64,000 nucleotides of DNA from contig NZ_SDVA01000005.1 of assembly GCF_004153545.1 (NCBI RefSeq), positions 1-64,000 on the forward strand, in the 5' to 3' direction. Positions 15,932-24,354 of the stretch are shown one piece after another. Positions within the stretch are counted from its first letter, which is position 1, and every line of letters begins with the position of its first letter. Under the pieces are notes generated by a model. It made no database searches. It worked only from the letters and a program-made list of their open reading frames with translations, and was not told the DNA's origin. The DNA comes from Serinicoccus sediminis (lineage in GTDB: Bacteria > Actinomycetota > Actinomycetes > Actinomycetales > Dermatophilaceae). The translations under genes and the position numbers were made by a program.

Positions 15932-16816
15932 ATGAGCGCCCAGGACGGCGACCTCGACCAGAGCACCGAGCCGGAGGCCGGCGGCCAGGGGGACGACTAC
16001 GAGACCGTCGAGGTCGGGGGAGTGGCGCGCCGGCTCGAGGAGGAGCTGCACGAGGAGTTCAACACCACCGTCTCGGAGGGGGAGGAACGGCTCAAGCGCA
16101 CGCACCGCGGGCTGGTCGTCACCGGCCTCTTCGGCGGCATCGACGTCGGGCTCGGCATCATGGCGATGCTCGCGGTCATGCACGCCACCGGCAGCACCTT
16201 GCTCTCCGGGCTGGCCTTCGGCATCGGCCTGCTGGCGCTGCGGCTGGCGCACTCCGAGCTGTTCACCGAGGACTTCATGCTCCCGGTCAACGCCGTCCTC
16301 GCCGGGCACGGCACCGCCGGCCAGCTGTTGCGGCTGTGGTCGGTCACCCTGGTGACCAACCTCGCCGGGGGCTGGGCGTTCATGTGGCTGGTGGTGTATG
16401 CCTTCCCGCAGTTCCACCAGCACCTGGTCGAGTCCGCGGTCGGCTACGTGACGGCGGGCTTCACCATGGAGACCGTCGCGCTCGCCCTGCTCGCCGGGAG
16501 CACCATCACGCTGATGACCCGGATGAACCAGGGCGCGAGCTCCGACGTCATGACCGCGATCATCTCCTTCATCGGCGGCTTCCTCGTGGTCGGCCTCGAG
16601 ATGCACCACGGCGCACTGTCGTCGGTGCTCATCTTCGGGGCCATGCAGGCCGGTGCGGAGATCACCGTCGGCCAGTGGCTGGGGTGGTTCTGGTGGGTCA
16701 CCCTGCTCAACATGGTCGGGGGGCTGGTCATCATGACCGCCCTGCGCATCGTGCGGACCTGGGAGCTGGTGCGCGAGGAGCGCAGCCGCCGACTGTCCGC
16801 AGGGCAGCCCCACTAG
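15932..16816 (+). CDS. formate/nitrite transporter (FNT) family protein, YfdC-like
   Basis: 294 residues. A hydrophilic acidic N-terminus of about 60 residues is followed by six membrane segments. The FNT landmarks are GLFGGIDVGLGIMAM (first helix/re-entrant loop), RLAHSELFTEDFMLPV (helix 2-3, with the conserved Phe/Leu constriction area) and NLAGGWAF. The long charged N-terminus and TEDFMLPV wording are those of the YfdC subgroup rather than FocA or NirC. The family forms pentameric channels for small monovalent anions. It lies between the secreted sugar protein and the convergent LacI gene. No regulatory link is visible. Confidence 0.8.
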   Translation: MSAQDGDLDQSTEPEAGGQGDDYETVEVGGVARRLEEELHEEFNTTVSEGEERLKRTHRGLVVTGLFGGIDVGLGIMAMLAVMHATGSTLLSGLAFGIGLLALRLAHSELFTEDFMLPVNAVLAGHGTAGQLLRLWSVTLVTNLAGGWAFMWLVVYAFPQFHQHLVESAVGYVTAGFTMETVALALLAGSTITLMTRMNQGASSDVMTAIISFIGGFLVVGLEMHHGALSSVLIFGAMQAGAEITVGQWLGWFWWVTLLNMVGGLVIMTALRIVRTWELVREERSRRLSAGQPH

Positions 16817-16872
16817 CCCCTGGCGCCGCGTCGCCCGACGACGACTGTCGGTCGTGGGCCTGTCGAGGCCCG

Positions 16873-17904
16873 TCAGCCCCGGCGCGGCGGCCCGCTGGAG
16901 TCCCGCTCCACCAGCGTGGCCGGCATGACCACCCGCCGGGGTCGCTTGGTGGGCGGCCGCAGGGCCAGCTCCAGCGCCTTCTCACCCATCTGCTGCATGG
17001 GCAGGCGCACCGTCGTCAGCGACGGCGACAGGTCGGCGGCCACCGGGACGTCGTCGAAGCCCGTGACGGACATGTCCTCGGGCACGCGCAGCGACCGTGA
17101 GCGCAGCACCGAGAGGGCGCCGATGGCCATGTCGTCGTTGAGCGCGAGCACGGCGGTGCGGTCGGGGTGGTGCTCCAGCAGCTGCAGGGTGGCCGCCTTG
17201 CCGCCGTCCCGGGTGAAGGGGGCCTCGACGACGGGGACGTCCGTGCGGGGGATGCCCGCCTCGTCGAGCGAGCGGTGCACCCCGGCGAGACGGTCGGCGA
17301 CGGTGGTGAGGCCCCGTGACCCGGTGACGACGGCGATGCGCCGGTGCCCGAGCCCGAGGAGGTGGCGGGTGACCGCCTGTGCCCCGTCGGTGTTGGCCGG
17401 CAGCACCGCGTCGGTGGCGTGCTGGTGGCGGCCGATCGCCACCACGCGACCCCCCGCCTGGGTGAAGCGGGAGAGCTCGCGCTGGATGCTGCGCTCCGCC
17501 TCGGGGTCGAGGTAGCCCGACCCCGCCACGACGATGACCCCGACCCGGTTGGCGATGAGGGTCCTCAGCTGCCGCAGCTCGATCTGCGGGTCACGTCCGC
17601 TGTGGCACATCTGGACCGACAGGCCCCGGTGGCTGGCCACCCGCATGACGCCGCTGGCGATCTCGGAGAAGTAGGGGTCGGCCACCTCGTGGATGACCAG
17701 GCCCACGCTGGAGCTGGTGCCGCCGGCCAGCGACCGGGCGTGGACGTTGCCGATGTAGCCCAGCGACTCGGCGATCTCCTTGACCCGCTCGGCGACCGCC
17801 GAGCTCACTCCCTGCCGGCCGCTCAACGCGCGCGAGGCCGTGGCCACCGAGACCCCCGCGGACTCGGCGATGTCCACCAGGCGTGGTGCCGCGGCTCCGG
17901 TCAT
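16873..17904 (-). CDS. LacI-family transcriptional repressor
   Basis: 343 residues. The N-terminal helix-turn-helix reads RLVDIAESAGVSVATASRAL, with hinge helix region NVHARSLAGG. The periplasmic-binding-protein-like core follows: VGLVIHEVADPYFSEIASGV, the dimer/effector segments TRHLLGLGHRRIAVVTG and LALNDDMAIGAL, and the closing GFDDVPVAADLSPSLTTV. The effector is probably the transported sugar or a derivative. The gene is divergent from the ABC transporter operon. The 213-bp gap between them holds AAACGTTT-centred palindromes, and a matching operator precedes the secreted protein at 11496. It therefore probably represses both units and perhaps itself. Confidence 0.9.
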   Translation of the reverse strand: MTGAAAPRLVDIAESAGVSVATASRALSGRQGVSSAVAERVKEIAESLGYIGNVHARSLAGGTSSSVGLVIHEVADPYFSEIASGVMRVASHRGLSVQMCHSGRDPQIELRQLRTLIANRVGVIVVAGSGYLDPEAERSIQRELSRFTQAGGRVVAIGRHQHATDAVLPANTDGAQAVTRHLLGLGHRRIAVVTGSRGLTTVADRLAGVHRSLDEAGIPRTDVPVVEAPFTRDGGKAATLQLLEHHPDRTAVLALNDDMAIGALSVLRSRSLRVPEDMSVTGFDDVPVAADLSPSLTTVRLPMQQMGEKALELALRPPTKRPRRVVMPATLVERDSSGPPRRG

Positions 17905-18016
17905 CCTCGACTCCTCGTGCTCCTGTGCTTGCGCTCGTCGTGTCGCGCTCGGGCGCTGCTGGTGGTCGTCCTCGACCCGGTCGGGGTGTCGTCTCAGGAC
18001 CCGGGCCGGGACCTCC

Positions 18017-18045
18017 TTGCCAACACCCACCACGCAGGTTATCGT
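18017..18045 (+). promoter_or_regulatory. candidate promoter of the sugar transporter operon
   Basis: TTGCCA (18017-18022) and TATCGT (18040-18045) are spaced by 17 bp. Transcription would start at about 18052, inside the operator region, as in the arrangement upstream of 11496. Confidence 0.45.
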
Positions 18046-18048
18046 ACA

Positions 18049-18078
18049 ACGCAATCGTTTGTGCAAACGTTTGCGTAA
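18049..18078. promoter_or_regulatory. tandem LacI-type operators upstream of the transporter operon
   Basis: Two adjacent sites are seen. The right one contains the perfect 12-bp palindrome GCAAACGTTTGC (18063-18074). The left one, ACGCAATCGTTTGTGC (about 18049-18064), is a degenerate copy. Both match the consensus CGCAAACGTTTrCG shared with 11464-11480. They overlap the predicted transcription start and lie 40 bp before the SD of the binding-protein gene. Confidence 0.72.
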
Positions 18079-18117
18079 TCGGTTGACCTCTCTCCGTGGG
18101 CCGCAAAGGAGCGCCAG

Positions 18118-19431
18118 ATGAACGACACCACCCGCCGATCCGTCCTGACCGCCGACGACGACCGTAGGGAGGGGAGGTCGACCACGCACCCCAGCCGCGC
18201 CCGTCGCAGCGGCGCCCTGGCCCTCGCGGCCACCGGCGCGCTGACGCTCAGCGCCTGCGGGCTCGGCGGCGGCGCCGGCTCCTCCGGGGGAGGGGAGGGT
18301 GGCGAGGGCGACGAGGGACCGGTCACCATCGGCATCTCGCTGCCCCTCACCGGCGACTTCTCCGAGCCCGGCAAGGGCGTGCAGCGCGGCTACGAGGCCT
18401 GGGCGGAGTACACCAACGCCAACGGCGGCCTCCTGGGCCGTGACGTGGAGCTCATCATCTACGACGACCAGTCCAACGCCGACCGGGTCGCCTCCGACTA
18501 CGAGAAGCTCATCAACCAGGACCAGGTCGACATCGTCGTCGGCCCGTTCTCGACCCGGCTGGTCGTGCCGGCGGCGCAGGTCGCCCAGGACTACGGCTTC
18601 CTCTTCGTGGAGCCGGCCGGCGCCGCCGAGGAGGTCTTCACCCAGGGCTTCGACAACCTCTTCTACGCCGCCCCCGCCATCGCGAACGACCACTACAACT
18701 ACCTGGCCGAGCACATCCTGGCGATGCCCGAGGGGGAGCGGCCCACGACGGCCGCCTACGCCTCGATGGACGACCCCTTCGCCCAGGGCACCGCCTACGG
18801 GCTGAAGGAGAAGCTCGAGGAGGGCGGCATCGAGACCGTCGCCGACGAGGTCTACCCGCCCAACACCACCGACTTCTCCAGCATCGCCAACAAGATCGCC
18901 AACACGGACGCGGACATCCTCGTCGGCGGCACGCAGTACCAGGACGCGGTGAACCTCATCGTCGCCCTGCAGCAGCTGGACTACCAGCCGCGCATGGCCG
19001 CCTTCTCCACCGCCCCCACCAACCCCGAGTTCCCGGAGGCCATCGGCGAGACCGAGGGCATCCTGTCGCCCACCGGGTACACCCCGGACGCGGACTACCC
19101 GTCGAACGCCGAGTTCGTCGACTTCTACACCGAGCAGCACGGCAACCCGCCCAACGAGGACGAGGCCAACGCCTGGACCACCATGCAGGTGGTCGCCGCC
19201 GCGGCCGAGGCCAACGACTGCGCCGACCCCAGCCCGGAGTGCCAGCAGTCGATGATCGACTGGCTGCGCGAGAACGAGGTCGAGACCGTCGTGGGCCCGC
19301 TGTCCTGGGACGCGGAGGGCCGCCCGCAGGCCGCCCACCTCATCCAGCAGTGGCAGGACGACGAGATCGTCATCGTCCTGCCCGAGGACGCCAGCGACGC
19401 CGAGCTCTCCTTCCCCAAGCAGGACTGGTGA
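18118..19431 (+). CDS. ABC transporter substrate-binding lipoprotein (LIV/HAAT type)
   Basis: 437 residues. A polar lead of about 30 residues precedes the lipoprotein signal ALALAATGALTLSAC, with the lipobox Cys near residue 47. A Gly/Glu-rich linker leads to a type I periplasmic-binding fold of the Leu/Ile/Val receptor class: VTIGISLPLTGDFSEPGKGVQ, then VELIIYDDQSNADRVASDYEKL, DIVVGPFSTRLVVPAAQV and ADILVGGTQYQDAVNLI. The ligand is probably a sugar, polyol or glycoside rather than an amino acid, judged only from the LacI operator and the enzymes downstream. SD AAAGGAG lies 6 nt before the ATG. It is the first gene of an eight-gene operon. Confidence 0.88.
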   Translation: MNDTTRRSVLTADDDRREGRSTTHPSRARRSGALALAATGALTLSACGLGGGAGSSGGGEGGEGDEGPVTIGISLPLTGDFSEPGKGVQRGYEAWAEYTNANGGLLGRDVELIIYDDQSNADRVASDYEKLINQDQVDIVVGPFSTRLVVPAAQVAQDYGFLFVEPAGAAEEVFTQGFDNLFYAAPAIANDHYNYLAEHILAMPEGERPTTAAYASMDDPFAQGTAYGLKEKLEEGGIETVADEVYPPNTTDFSSIANKIANTDADILVGGTQYQDAVNLIVALQQLDYQPRMAAFSTAPTNPEFPEAIGETEGILSPTGYTPDADYPSNAEFVDFYTEQHGNPPNEDEANAWTTMQVVAAAAEANDCADPSPECQQSMIDWLRENEVETVVGPLSWDAEGRPQAAHLIQQWQDDEIVIVLPEDASDAELSFPKQDW

Positions 19432-19483
19432 GCCCCATCCGCCTCCTGCCCCGCACCCACGACCGTCCAGAAGGGAGCCTCTC

Positions 19484-20365
19484 GTGACGGCCCTCATCAC
19501 GCAGGCGGTGATCCTCGGCATCCTGCTCGGAGGCCTCTACGCCCTCCTCGCCGCCGGCCTGACGCTCTACTTCGGGGTGATGCGCGTGGTGATGATCGCC
19601 CACTCGGCGTTCCTCATCCTCGCCGCGTACCTCGCGTGGGCGTTCCACCGCGCCACCGGCATCGACCCGTTGTTCTCCCTCGTGGCGACGGTGCCGCTGT
19701 TCTTCGTCCTGGGCGTCGTCATGCAGCGGTTCCTGCTGTCCCGGCTCAAGCCCGCCACCCTGACGATGATGTCGGTCCTGCTGACCTTCGCCATCGCGCT
19801 CATCATCGAGGGGATGCTCGGCTTCGTCTGGACCGGGACACAGCGCCGGATCAGCCTCAGCTACTCGACCGCCAGCATCGAGGTCTTCGGCGCCAACATC
19901 GCCGTGGTCAAGCTGGTGGCGTTCGGGCTCGCGGCGGTCAGCCTCCTGGCGCTCTACCTGCTCATGAAGGCCACCAGCTTCGGCCAGGCGCTGCGCGCGA
20001 CCATCCAGCACAAGGAGGCGGCCGCGCTGCTCGGCATCGACACCGAGAAGGTCGCCGGCTACGGCTTCGGTCTCGGGCTCGCCACCGCGGCGATCGGCGG
20101 GACCGCCCTGGCGCTGGACTCGACGATCTACCCGTCCCTGCACTGGCACTGGATCGGCCCGCTCATGGCGATCATCGTCGTCGGGGGCCTCGGGAGCATC
20201 CCCGGGGCCGCCATCGCCGCGCTGGTCCTCGGCCTGAGCCAGAGCCTGCTGCAGATCCCGCTGGGCACCACCTGGGCCCAGACCGTGTTCTACCTCGCCC
20301 TGTTCCTCACCCTGATGGTCCGTCCGCAGGGATTCTTCGGAGGTCGCCTTGCCCAACGCTTCTGA
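19484..20365 (+). CDS. ABC transporter permease, LivH type
   Basis: 293 residues with about eight membrane segments. It has the LivH pattern: ITQAVILGILLGGLYALLAAGLTLYFGVMRVV at the N-terminus (written here in part) and, near the end, IVVGGLGSIPGAAIAALVLGL, the coupling-loop region that contacts the ATPases. It forms the membrane channel with the LivM-type partner whose gene overlaps its 3' end by 17 bp. The binding protein gene lies 52 bp upstream. Confidence 0.88.
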   Translation: MTALITQAVILGILLGGLYALLAAGLTLYFGVMRVVMIAHSAFLILAAYLAWAFHRATGIDPLFSLVATVPLFFVLGVVMQRFLLSRLKPATLTMMSVLLTFAIALIIEGMLGFVWTGTQRRISLSYSTASIEVFGANIAVVKLVAFGLAAVSLLALYLLMKATSFGQALRATIQHKEAAALLGIDTEKVAGYGFGLGLATAAIGGTALALDSTIYPSLHWHWIGPLMAIIVVGGLGSIPGAAIAALVLGLSQSLLQIPLGTTWAQTVFYLALFLTLMVRPQGFFGGRLAQRF

Positions 20366-21548
20366 CCTCGCCACCCCGACCCCCACGGCCCCGGCCACCG
20401 GGCGCCCGGACGACAGCGCCGGTCAGCGCTTCGACCGCCGTCTGCGCCTGGCCAAGGCCGGTCTGGGAGCCGTGGCGGTCGTGCTCGCGCTCATGGTGCC
20501 CTGGCTCGCGCCGGACGCCTTCATCCTGTCGGTGGCGGTCGTCATCGCCAGCTACGCCGCGTTCGCCGTCGGCTGGAACTTCGTCGGCGGCTTCACCGGC
20601 TACATCTCACTGGGCCACGCCTCCTACTCGGGCCTCGGTGGGTATGCCGTGGCGCTGCTCACCACGCATACCGGCATCAACCCCTGGGTCGCGCTGGTGC
20701 TGGGTGCGGTCGCCGTCGCGCTGCTGGCGGTCCCCATCGGCATCGCCTCGTTGCGGGTCCGCGGAGCCTCCTTCGTCATCGTCTCCATCGCCCTGGTCCT
20801 CATCCTGCTCCTGGTGTTCCAGAGCTGGGCGTCGGTGACCGGCGGGTCGGAGGGGCTGCGCGTCCCGCGGCCGTTCGACAGCTCGGTGCTGCGCCCCGAG
20901 CAGCACACCCGGTTCTACCTCCTCTTCCTGCTCCTTATCGGCATCGCGCTCGTCGTGTGGTGGCTCATCGACCGCTCGCAGTTCGGCGCCGGGCTCAAGG
21001 CCATCCGCGAGGACGAGGACAAGGCCGAGGCGCTGGGGGTGCCGACGTTCCGCTACAAGCTCGTCGTCTTCGTCATCTCCGCGTTCTTCACCAGCCTGGC
21101 CGGCGGCCTCTACGCCCTCTGGTTCGGCAACCTGGACCCGGTCTTCCAGTTCTCCATCCTCACCGGCTCCTACATGGTGCTCATGTCCCTCTTCGGGGGC
21201 ATCCGCTCGCTCGTGGGCCCGGTGGTGGGTGCGGTGGTCGTCGGCTACGCGATGGAGGTCTTCAAGGCGCAGTACGGCGACAGCCAGTTCCACCTCGTGG
21301 CGCTGGGCCTGCTGCTGGCCGTCGTGGTGCTGTTCATGCCGGAGGGGGTGGTGCCCGCGCTGCTCGGCGTGGTGCACCGCTTCCGCCCCGCGGCCACCTC
21401 GATCCGCGAGGAGAGCGCCGCCGAGCTGCTCGAGCGCAACCGGGCCATCGACGCCCAGCGGCGGGCGCAGACCGAGGCCGACGCCGAGACCGAGGCGGAG
21501 CGCGTCGAGGACGCGCGCCACGCGACGACCGGGAAGGGACGATCATGA
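20349..21548 (+). CDS. ABC transporter permease, LivM type
   Basis: 399 residues. The N-terminal tail of about 45 residues is polar, then come eight to nine membrane segments including GGFTGYISLGHASYSGLGGY and, after a long loop, FGGIRSLVGPVVGAVVVG. The segment AIREDEDKAEALGVPTFRYKL is the conserved cytoplasmic loop of LivM. The C-terminus is a charged, probably coiled extension (ERNRAIDAQRRAQTEADAE). The start is a TTG at 20349 preceded by GGAGGT, inside the end of the preceding gene, so translation is coupled. Confidence 0.86.
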   Translation: MPNASDLATPTPTAPATGRPDDSAGQRFDRRLRLAKAGLGAVAVVLALMVPWLAPDAFILSVAVVIASYAAFAVGWNFVGGFTGYISLGHASYSGLGGYAVALLTTHTGINPWVALVLGAVAVALLAVPIGIASLRVRGASFVIVSIALVLILLLVFQSWASVTGGSEGLRVPRPFDSSVLRPEQHTRFYLLFLLLIGIALVVWWLIDRSQFGAGLKAIREDEDKAEALGVPTFRYKLVVFVISAFFTSLAGGLYALWFGNLDPVFQFSILTGSYMVLMSLFGGIRSLVGPVVGAVVVGYAMEVFKAQYGDSQFHLVALGLLLAVVVLFMPEGVVPALLGVVHRFRPAATSIREESAAELLERNRAIDAQRRAQTEADAETEAERVEDARHATTGKGRS

Positions 21549-22297
21549 GCGTGCAGCAGGACGTGCGCCCCAGCCTGCAGACCGAGGGCCTGTCCAAGGC
21601 GTTCGGCGGCGTGCAGGCGGTGAACGACGCCACGGTGACCTTCCACGAGGGCAAGGTCAACGCCCTCATCGGGCCCAACGGGTCCGGGAAGTCCACCTTC
21701 TTCAACATCGTGACCGGCATGATCGCGCCGGACTCCGGCACGGTCCGGTTCCGGGGGCGGGACATCACCCGCCGCGCGCCGCACCGCATCTGCGCCGCCG
21801 GCCTGGGGCGCAGCTTCCAGCTGTGCCGCACCTTCCCCCGGATGACCGTGCTGGAGAACCTGCTCGTGGCGGTCCGCCCCACCGGGCTGCGCCAGCTCGC
21901 CGGGTCCAGCCAGAACCGCCGGCAGGTGGAGCGGGCGCGCGAGCTGCTGCGGCGGGTCGGCATCGACCACCTCGAGGGCTCGCTGGCCCAGGACATCTCC
22001 TACGGGCAGCAGAAGCTGCTGGAGCTGGCCGGGGTGCTCATGGGCGACCCCGACACCATCCTGCTCGACGAGCCCGCCGGCGGTGTCAACCCGGCCCTCA
22101 TCGGGCGGATCGGCACCCTGGTGCAGGAGCTCAACGCCGAGGGGAGGACCTTCATCATCGTCGAGCACAACATGGACATGGTGATGAGCCTGTCCGACCA
22201 CATCGTCGTGTTCGACCGAGGTGCCCCCATCGCGGAGGGCACGCCGTCCGAGGTCCAGCAGGACCCCCGAGTGCTGGAGGCCTACCTTGGCGTCTGA
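21545..22297 (+). CDS. ABC transporter ATP-binding protein, LivG type
   Basis: 250 residues. Walker A is LIGPNGSGKSTFF (about residues 39-51). The Q-loop lies in GLGRSFQLCRTFPRMTVLEN. The signature motif is ISYGQQKLLELAGVLM (QQ variant typical of LivG). Walker B is TILLDEPAGGVNP, and the switch His is in IVEHNMDMVM. It hydrolyses ATP with the LivF-type partner to drive import. The ATG at 21545 overlaps the permease stop as ATGA. Confidence 0.9.
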   Translation: MSVQQDVRPSLQTEGLSKAFGGVQAVNDATVTFHEGKVNALIGPNGSGKSTFFNIVTGMIAPDSGTVRFRGRDITRRAPHRICAAGLGRSFQLCRTFPRMTVLENLLVAVRPTGLRQLAGSSQNRRQVERARELLRRVGIDHLEGSLAQDISYGQQKLLELAGVLMGDPDTILLDEPAGGVNPALIGRIGTLVQELNAEGRTFIIVEHNMDMVMSLSDHIVVFDRGAPIAEGTPSEVQQDPRVLEAYLGV

Positions 22298-23102
22298 GAA
22301 CCTTCTCGAGCTGAACGACATCGAGGCCGGCTACGGCCGCGCCGCGCTCGTCCTGCGCGGGCTGACCGTCAAGGTGCCCGCCGGCTCGGTCGTCTGCCTC
22401 GTCGGTCCCAACGGCGCCGGCAAGTCCACCGTGCTCAAGGTGGCCAGCGGCATGCTGGCCCCCCGCTCGGGGTCCATCGTCGTCGACGGCGAGGAGGTGA
22501 CCGGCTCCGGCCCGCAGTCGATGATCCGGCACGGCCTGTCGCACGTGCTCCAGGGCCACAGCGTCTTCAAGGAGATGACCGTCGCCGAGAACGTCTCGCT
22601 GGGCGCCTACACGGTCAAGGACAAGGCCGAGGTCCAGGAGCGGGTCGAGTTCGTCAAGAACCTCTTCCCCGTCGTCGCCGACCGGTGGGCCGCCCTCGCC
22701 GGCGCCCTGTCCGGAGGCCAGCAGAAGCAGGTCGAGTTCGCCCGCTCGCTCATGGTCAGCCCCAAGGTCGTGCTCCTGGACGAGCCGAGCATGGGCCTGG
22801 ACCCGAAGACGACCTCCGTCGTCTTCGAGCAGGTCGTCCGGATGCGGGAGGCCGGGATCGCGGTGCTGCTCGTCGAGCAGAACGCCCGGCGCGCCCTGGA
22901 GACCGCCGACATCGGCTGCGTCCTCGACCTGGGCCGGGTCCACATCACCGGGCCCGCCCCCGAGCTGCTGGAGGACCCCCAGCTCGCCGAGCTCTACCTC
23001 GGAGGTGGCGGCGGCACCCGCGACGCCGACCCGACCGAGGACCCCACCCCCTCCGAGGCGCGCTCGCCCGAGCTGAGCAGCCCCGCCCCCGAAAGGACCT
23101 GA
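22287..23102 (+). CDS. ABC transporter ATP-binding protein, LivF type
   Basis: 271 residues. Walker A is LVGPNGAGKSTVL, the signature motif LSGGQQKQVEFARSLM, Walker B VVLLDEPSMGLDPK, and the switch His position is replaced by Gln in LLVEQNARRALE, as is normal in LivF. A Pro/Glu-rich tail of about 35 residues follows the ATPase core. The start is a TTG at 22287 inside the end of livG, an 11-bp overlap. Together with livM it is the second TTG start in this operon, which may lower its translation relative to its neighbours. Confidence 0.87.
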   Translation: MASENLLELNDIEAGYGRAALVLRGLTVKVPAGSVVCLVGPNGAGKSTVLKVASGMLAPRSGSIVVDGEEVTGSGPQSMIRHGLSHVLQGHSVFKEMTVAENVSLGAYTVKDKAEVQERVEFVKNLFPVVADRWAALAGALSGGQQKQVEFARSLMVSPKVVLLDEPSMGLDPKTTSVVFEQVVRMREAGIAVLLVEQNARRALETADIGCVLDLGRVHITGPAPELLEDPQLAELYLGGGGGTRDADPTEDPTPSEARSPELSSPAPERT

Positions 23103-23106
23103 CACC

Positions 23107-24354
23107 ATGGCCACCCACACCACCCGCATCATCATGAACGGCGTGACCGGCCGGATGGGCTACCGGCAGCACCTCGTCCGCTCGATCCTGGCCATCCGGG
23201 ACGCCGGAGGGGTGGAGCTGCCCTCCGGGGACCGCATCCAGGTCGAACCGGTCCTCGTCGGCCGCAACGCCGAGAAGCTGGAGGAGCTGGCCCGGCGGCA
23301 CGACGTCGCCGACTGGACCACCGACCTGGACGCGGCGCTGGCCGACGAGACCGCCACCGTCTACTTCGACGCCCAGGTCACGAGCGAGCGCAAGGGCGCC
23401 ATCCTGCGGGCGATCGCGGCGGGCAAGCACATCTACACCGAGAAGCCCATCGCCGAGACGGTCGGCGACGGCCAGGAGATGGTGGACGCCGCGGCGCAGG
23501 CCGGGGTCATCAACGGGGTGGTCCACGACAAGCTGTACCTGCCCGGCCTCATCAAGCTCAAGCGGCTCATCGACTCCGGCTTCTTCGGCAGCATCCTGTC
23601 GGTGCGGGGCGAGTTCGGCTACTGGGTCTTCGAGGGCGACGTGCAGCCCGCCCAGCGACCCAGCTGGAACTACCGCGCCGAGGACGGCGGCGGGATGGTC
23701 CTCGACATGTTCTGCCACTGGAACTACGTGCTGGAGAACCTCTTCGGCGCGGTCGAGTCGGTCACCGCCCGGGCCGTCACCCACATCCCGACGCGGTGGG
23801 ACGAGCAGGGCCGGGAGTACCGCGCCACCGCGGACGACGCGGCCTACGCGATCTTCGAGCTGGCGGGCGGGGTCATCGCCCAGGTCAACTCCTCCTGGGC
23901 GGTGCGCGTCGACCGGGGCGAGCTGGTCGAGTTCCAGGTGGACGGGACCCGTGGCTCGGCGGTGGCCGGGCTCTTCGGCTGCCGGATCCAGCCGGCCGTC
24001 AGCACCCCGAAGCCCGTCTGGAACCCGGACCTGCCGACCGAGGAGGACTTCCGGGCGCAGTGGGCCCAGATCCCCGACAACACCGAGTTCGGCAACGGCT
24101 TCCGGGCGCAGTGGGAGCAGTTCCTCACCGACGTGCACGCCGGCCGCCCGCACCCCTACGACTTCGCGGCCGGGGTGAGGGGGCTGCAGCTCGTCGAGGC
24201 CGGCCTGCGCTCCTCCGCCGAGCGGCGCAGCATCGACATGACGGAGGTCGCAGCGGCCTCCGTGGAGCCGGCGGCGGCCGAGCAGCCCGCGCAGGCCGCC
24301 GGGCAGCCCGCGCCGGCGACGGAGCGGCAGCGCGCCACGGAGCCGGTCGGATGA
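23107..24354 (+). CDS. Gfo/Idh/MocA-family sugar dehydrogenase
   Basis: 415 residues. The N-terminal NAD(P) Rossmann domain has an unusual GVTGRMGYRQH loop in place of GxGxxG. The family signature KHIYTEKPIAE (about residues 108-118) carries the catalytic EKP. The C-terminal substrate domain includes SWNYRAEDGGGMVLDMFCHW, whose Asp and His fit the usual catalytic pair. The last 35 residues are a low-complexity Ala/Gln/Pro tail. Members oxidise or reduce a hydroxyl of sugars, inositols or 3-keto-sugars with NAD(P). It lies 4 bp after the transporter ATPase gene and overlaps the next gene as ATGA, so import and oxidation are coexpressed. Confidence 0.85.
   Translation: MATHTTRIIMNGVTGRMGYRQHLVRSILAIRDAGGVELPSGDRIQVEPVLVGRNAEKLEELARRHDVADWTTDLDAALADETATVYFDAQVTSERKGAILRAIAAGKHIYTEKPIAETVGDGQEMVDAAAQAGVINGVVHDKLYLPGLIKLKRLIDSGFFGSILSVRGEFGYWVFEGDVQPAQRPSWNYRAEDGGGMVLDMFCHWNYVLENLFGAVESVTARAVTHIPTRWDEQGREYRATADDAAYAIFELAGGVIAQVNSSWAVRVDRGELVEFQVDGTRGSAVAGLFGCRIQPAVSTPKPVWNPDLPTEEDFRAQWAQIPDNTEFGNGFRAQWEQFLTDVHAGRPHPYDFAAGVRGLQLVEAGLRSSAERRSIDMTEVAAASVEPAAAEQPAQAAGQPAPATERQRATEPVG

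Noticed and set aside
17905-19521. Extension of the LacI frame to an 882-residue protein
   Set aside because: The region upstream of the helix-turn-helix is antisense to the binding-protein gene and has no protein-like composition; the LacI family starts near the HTH.
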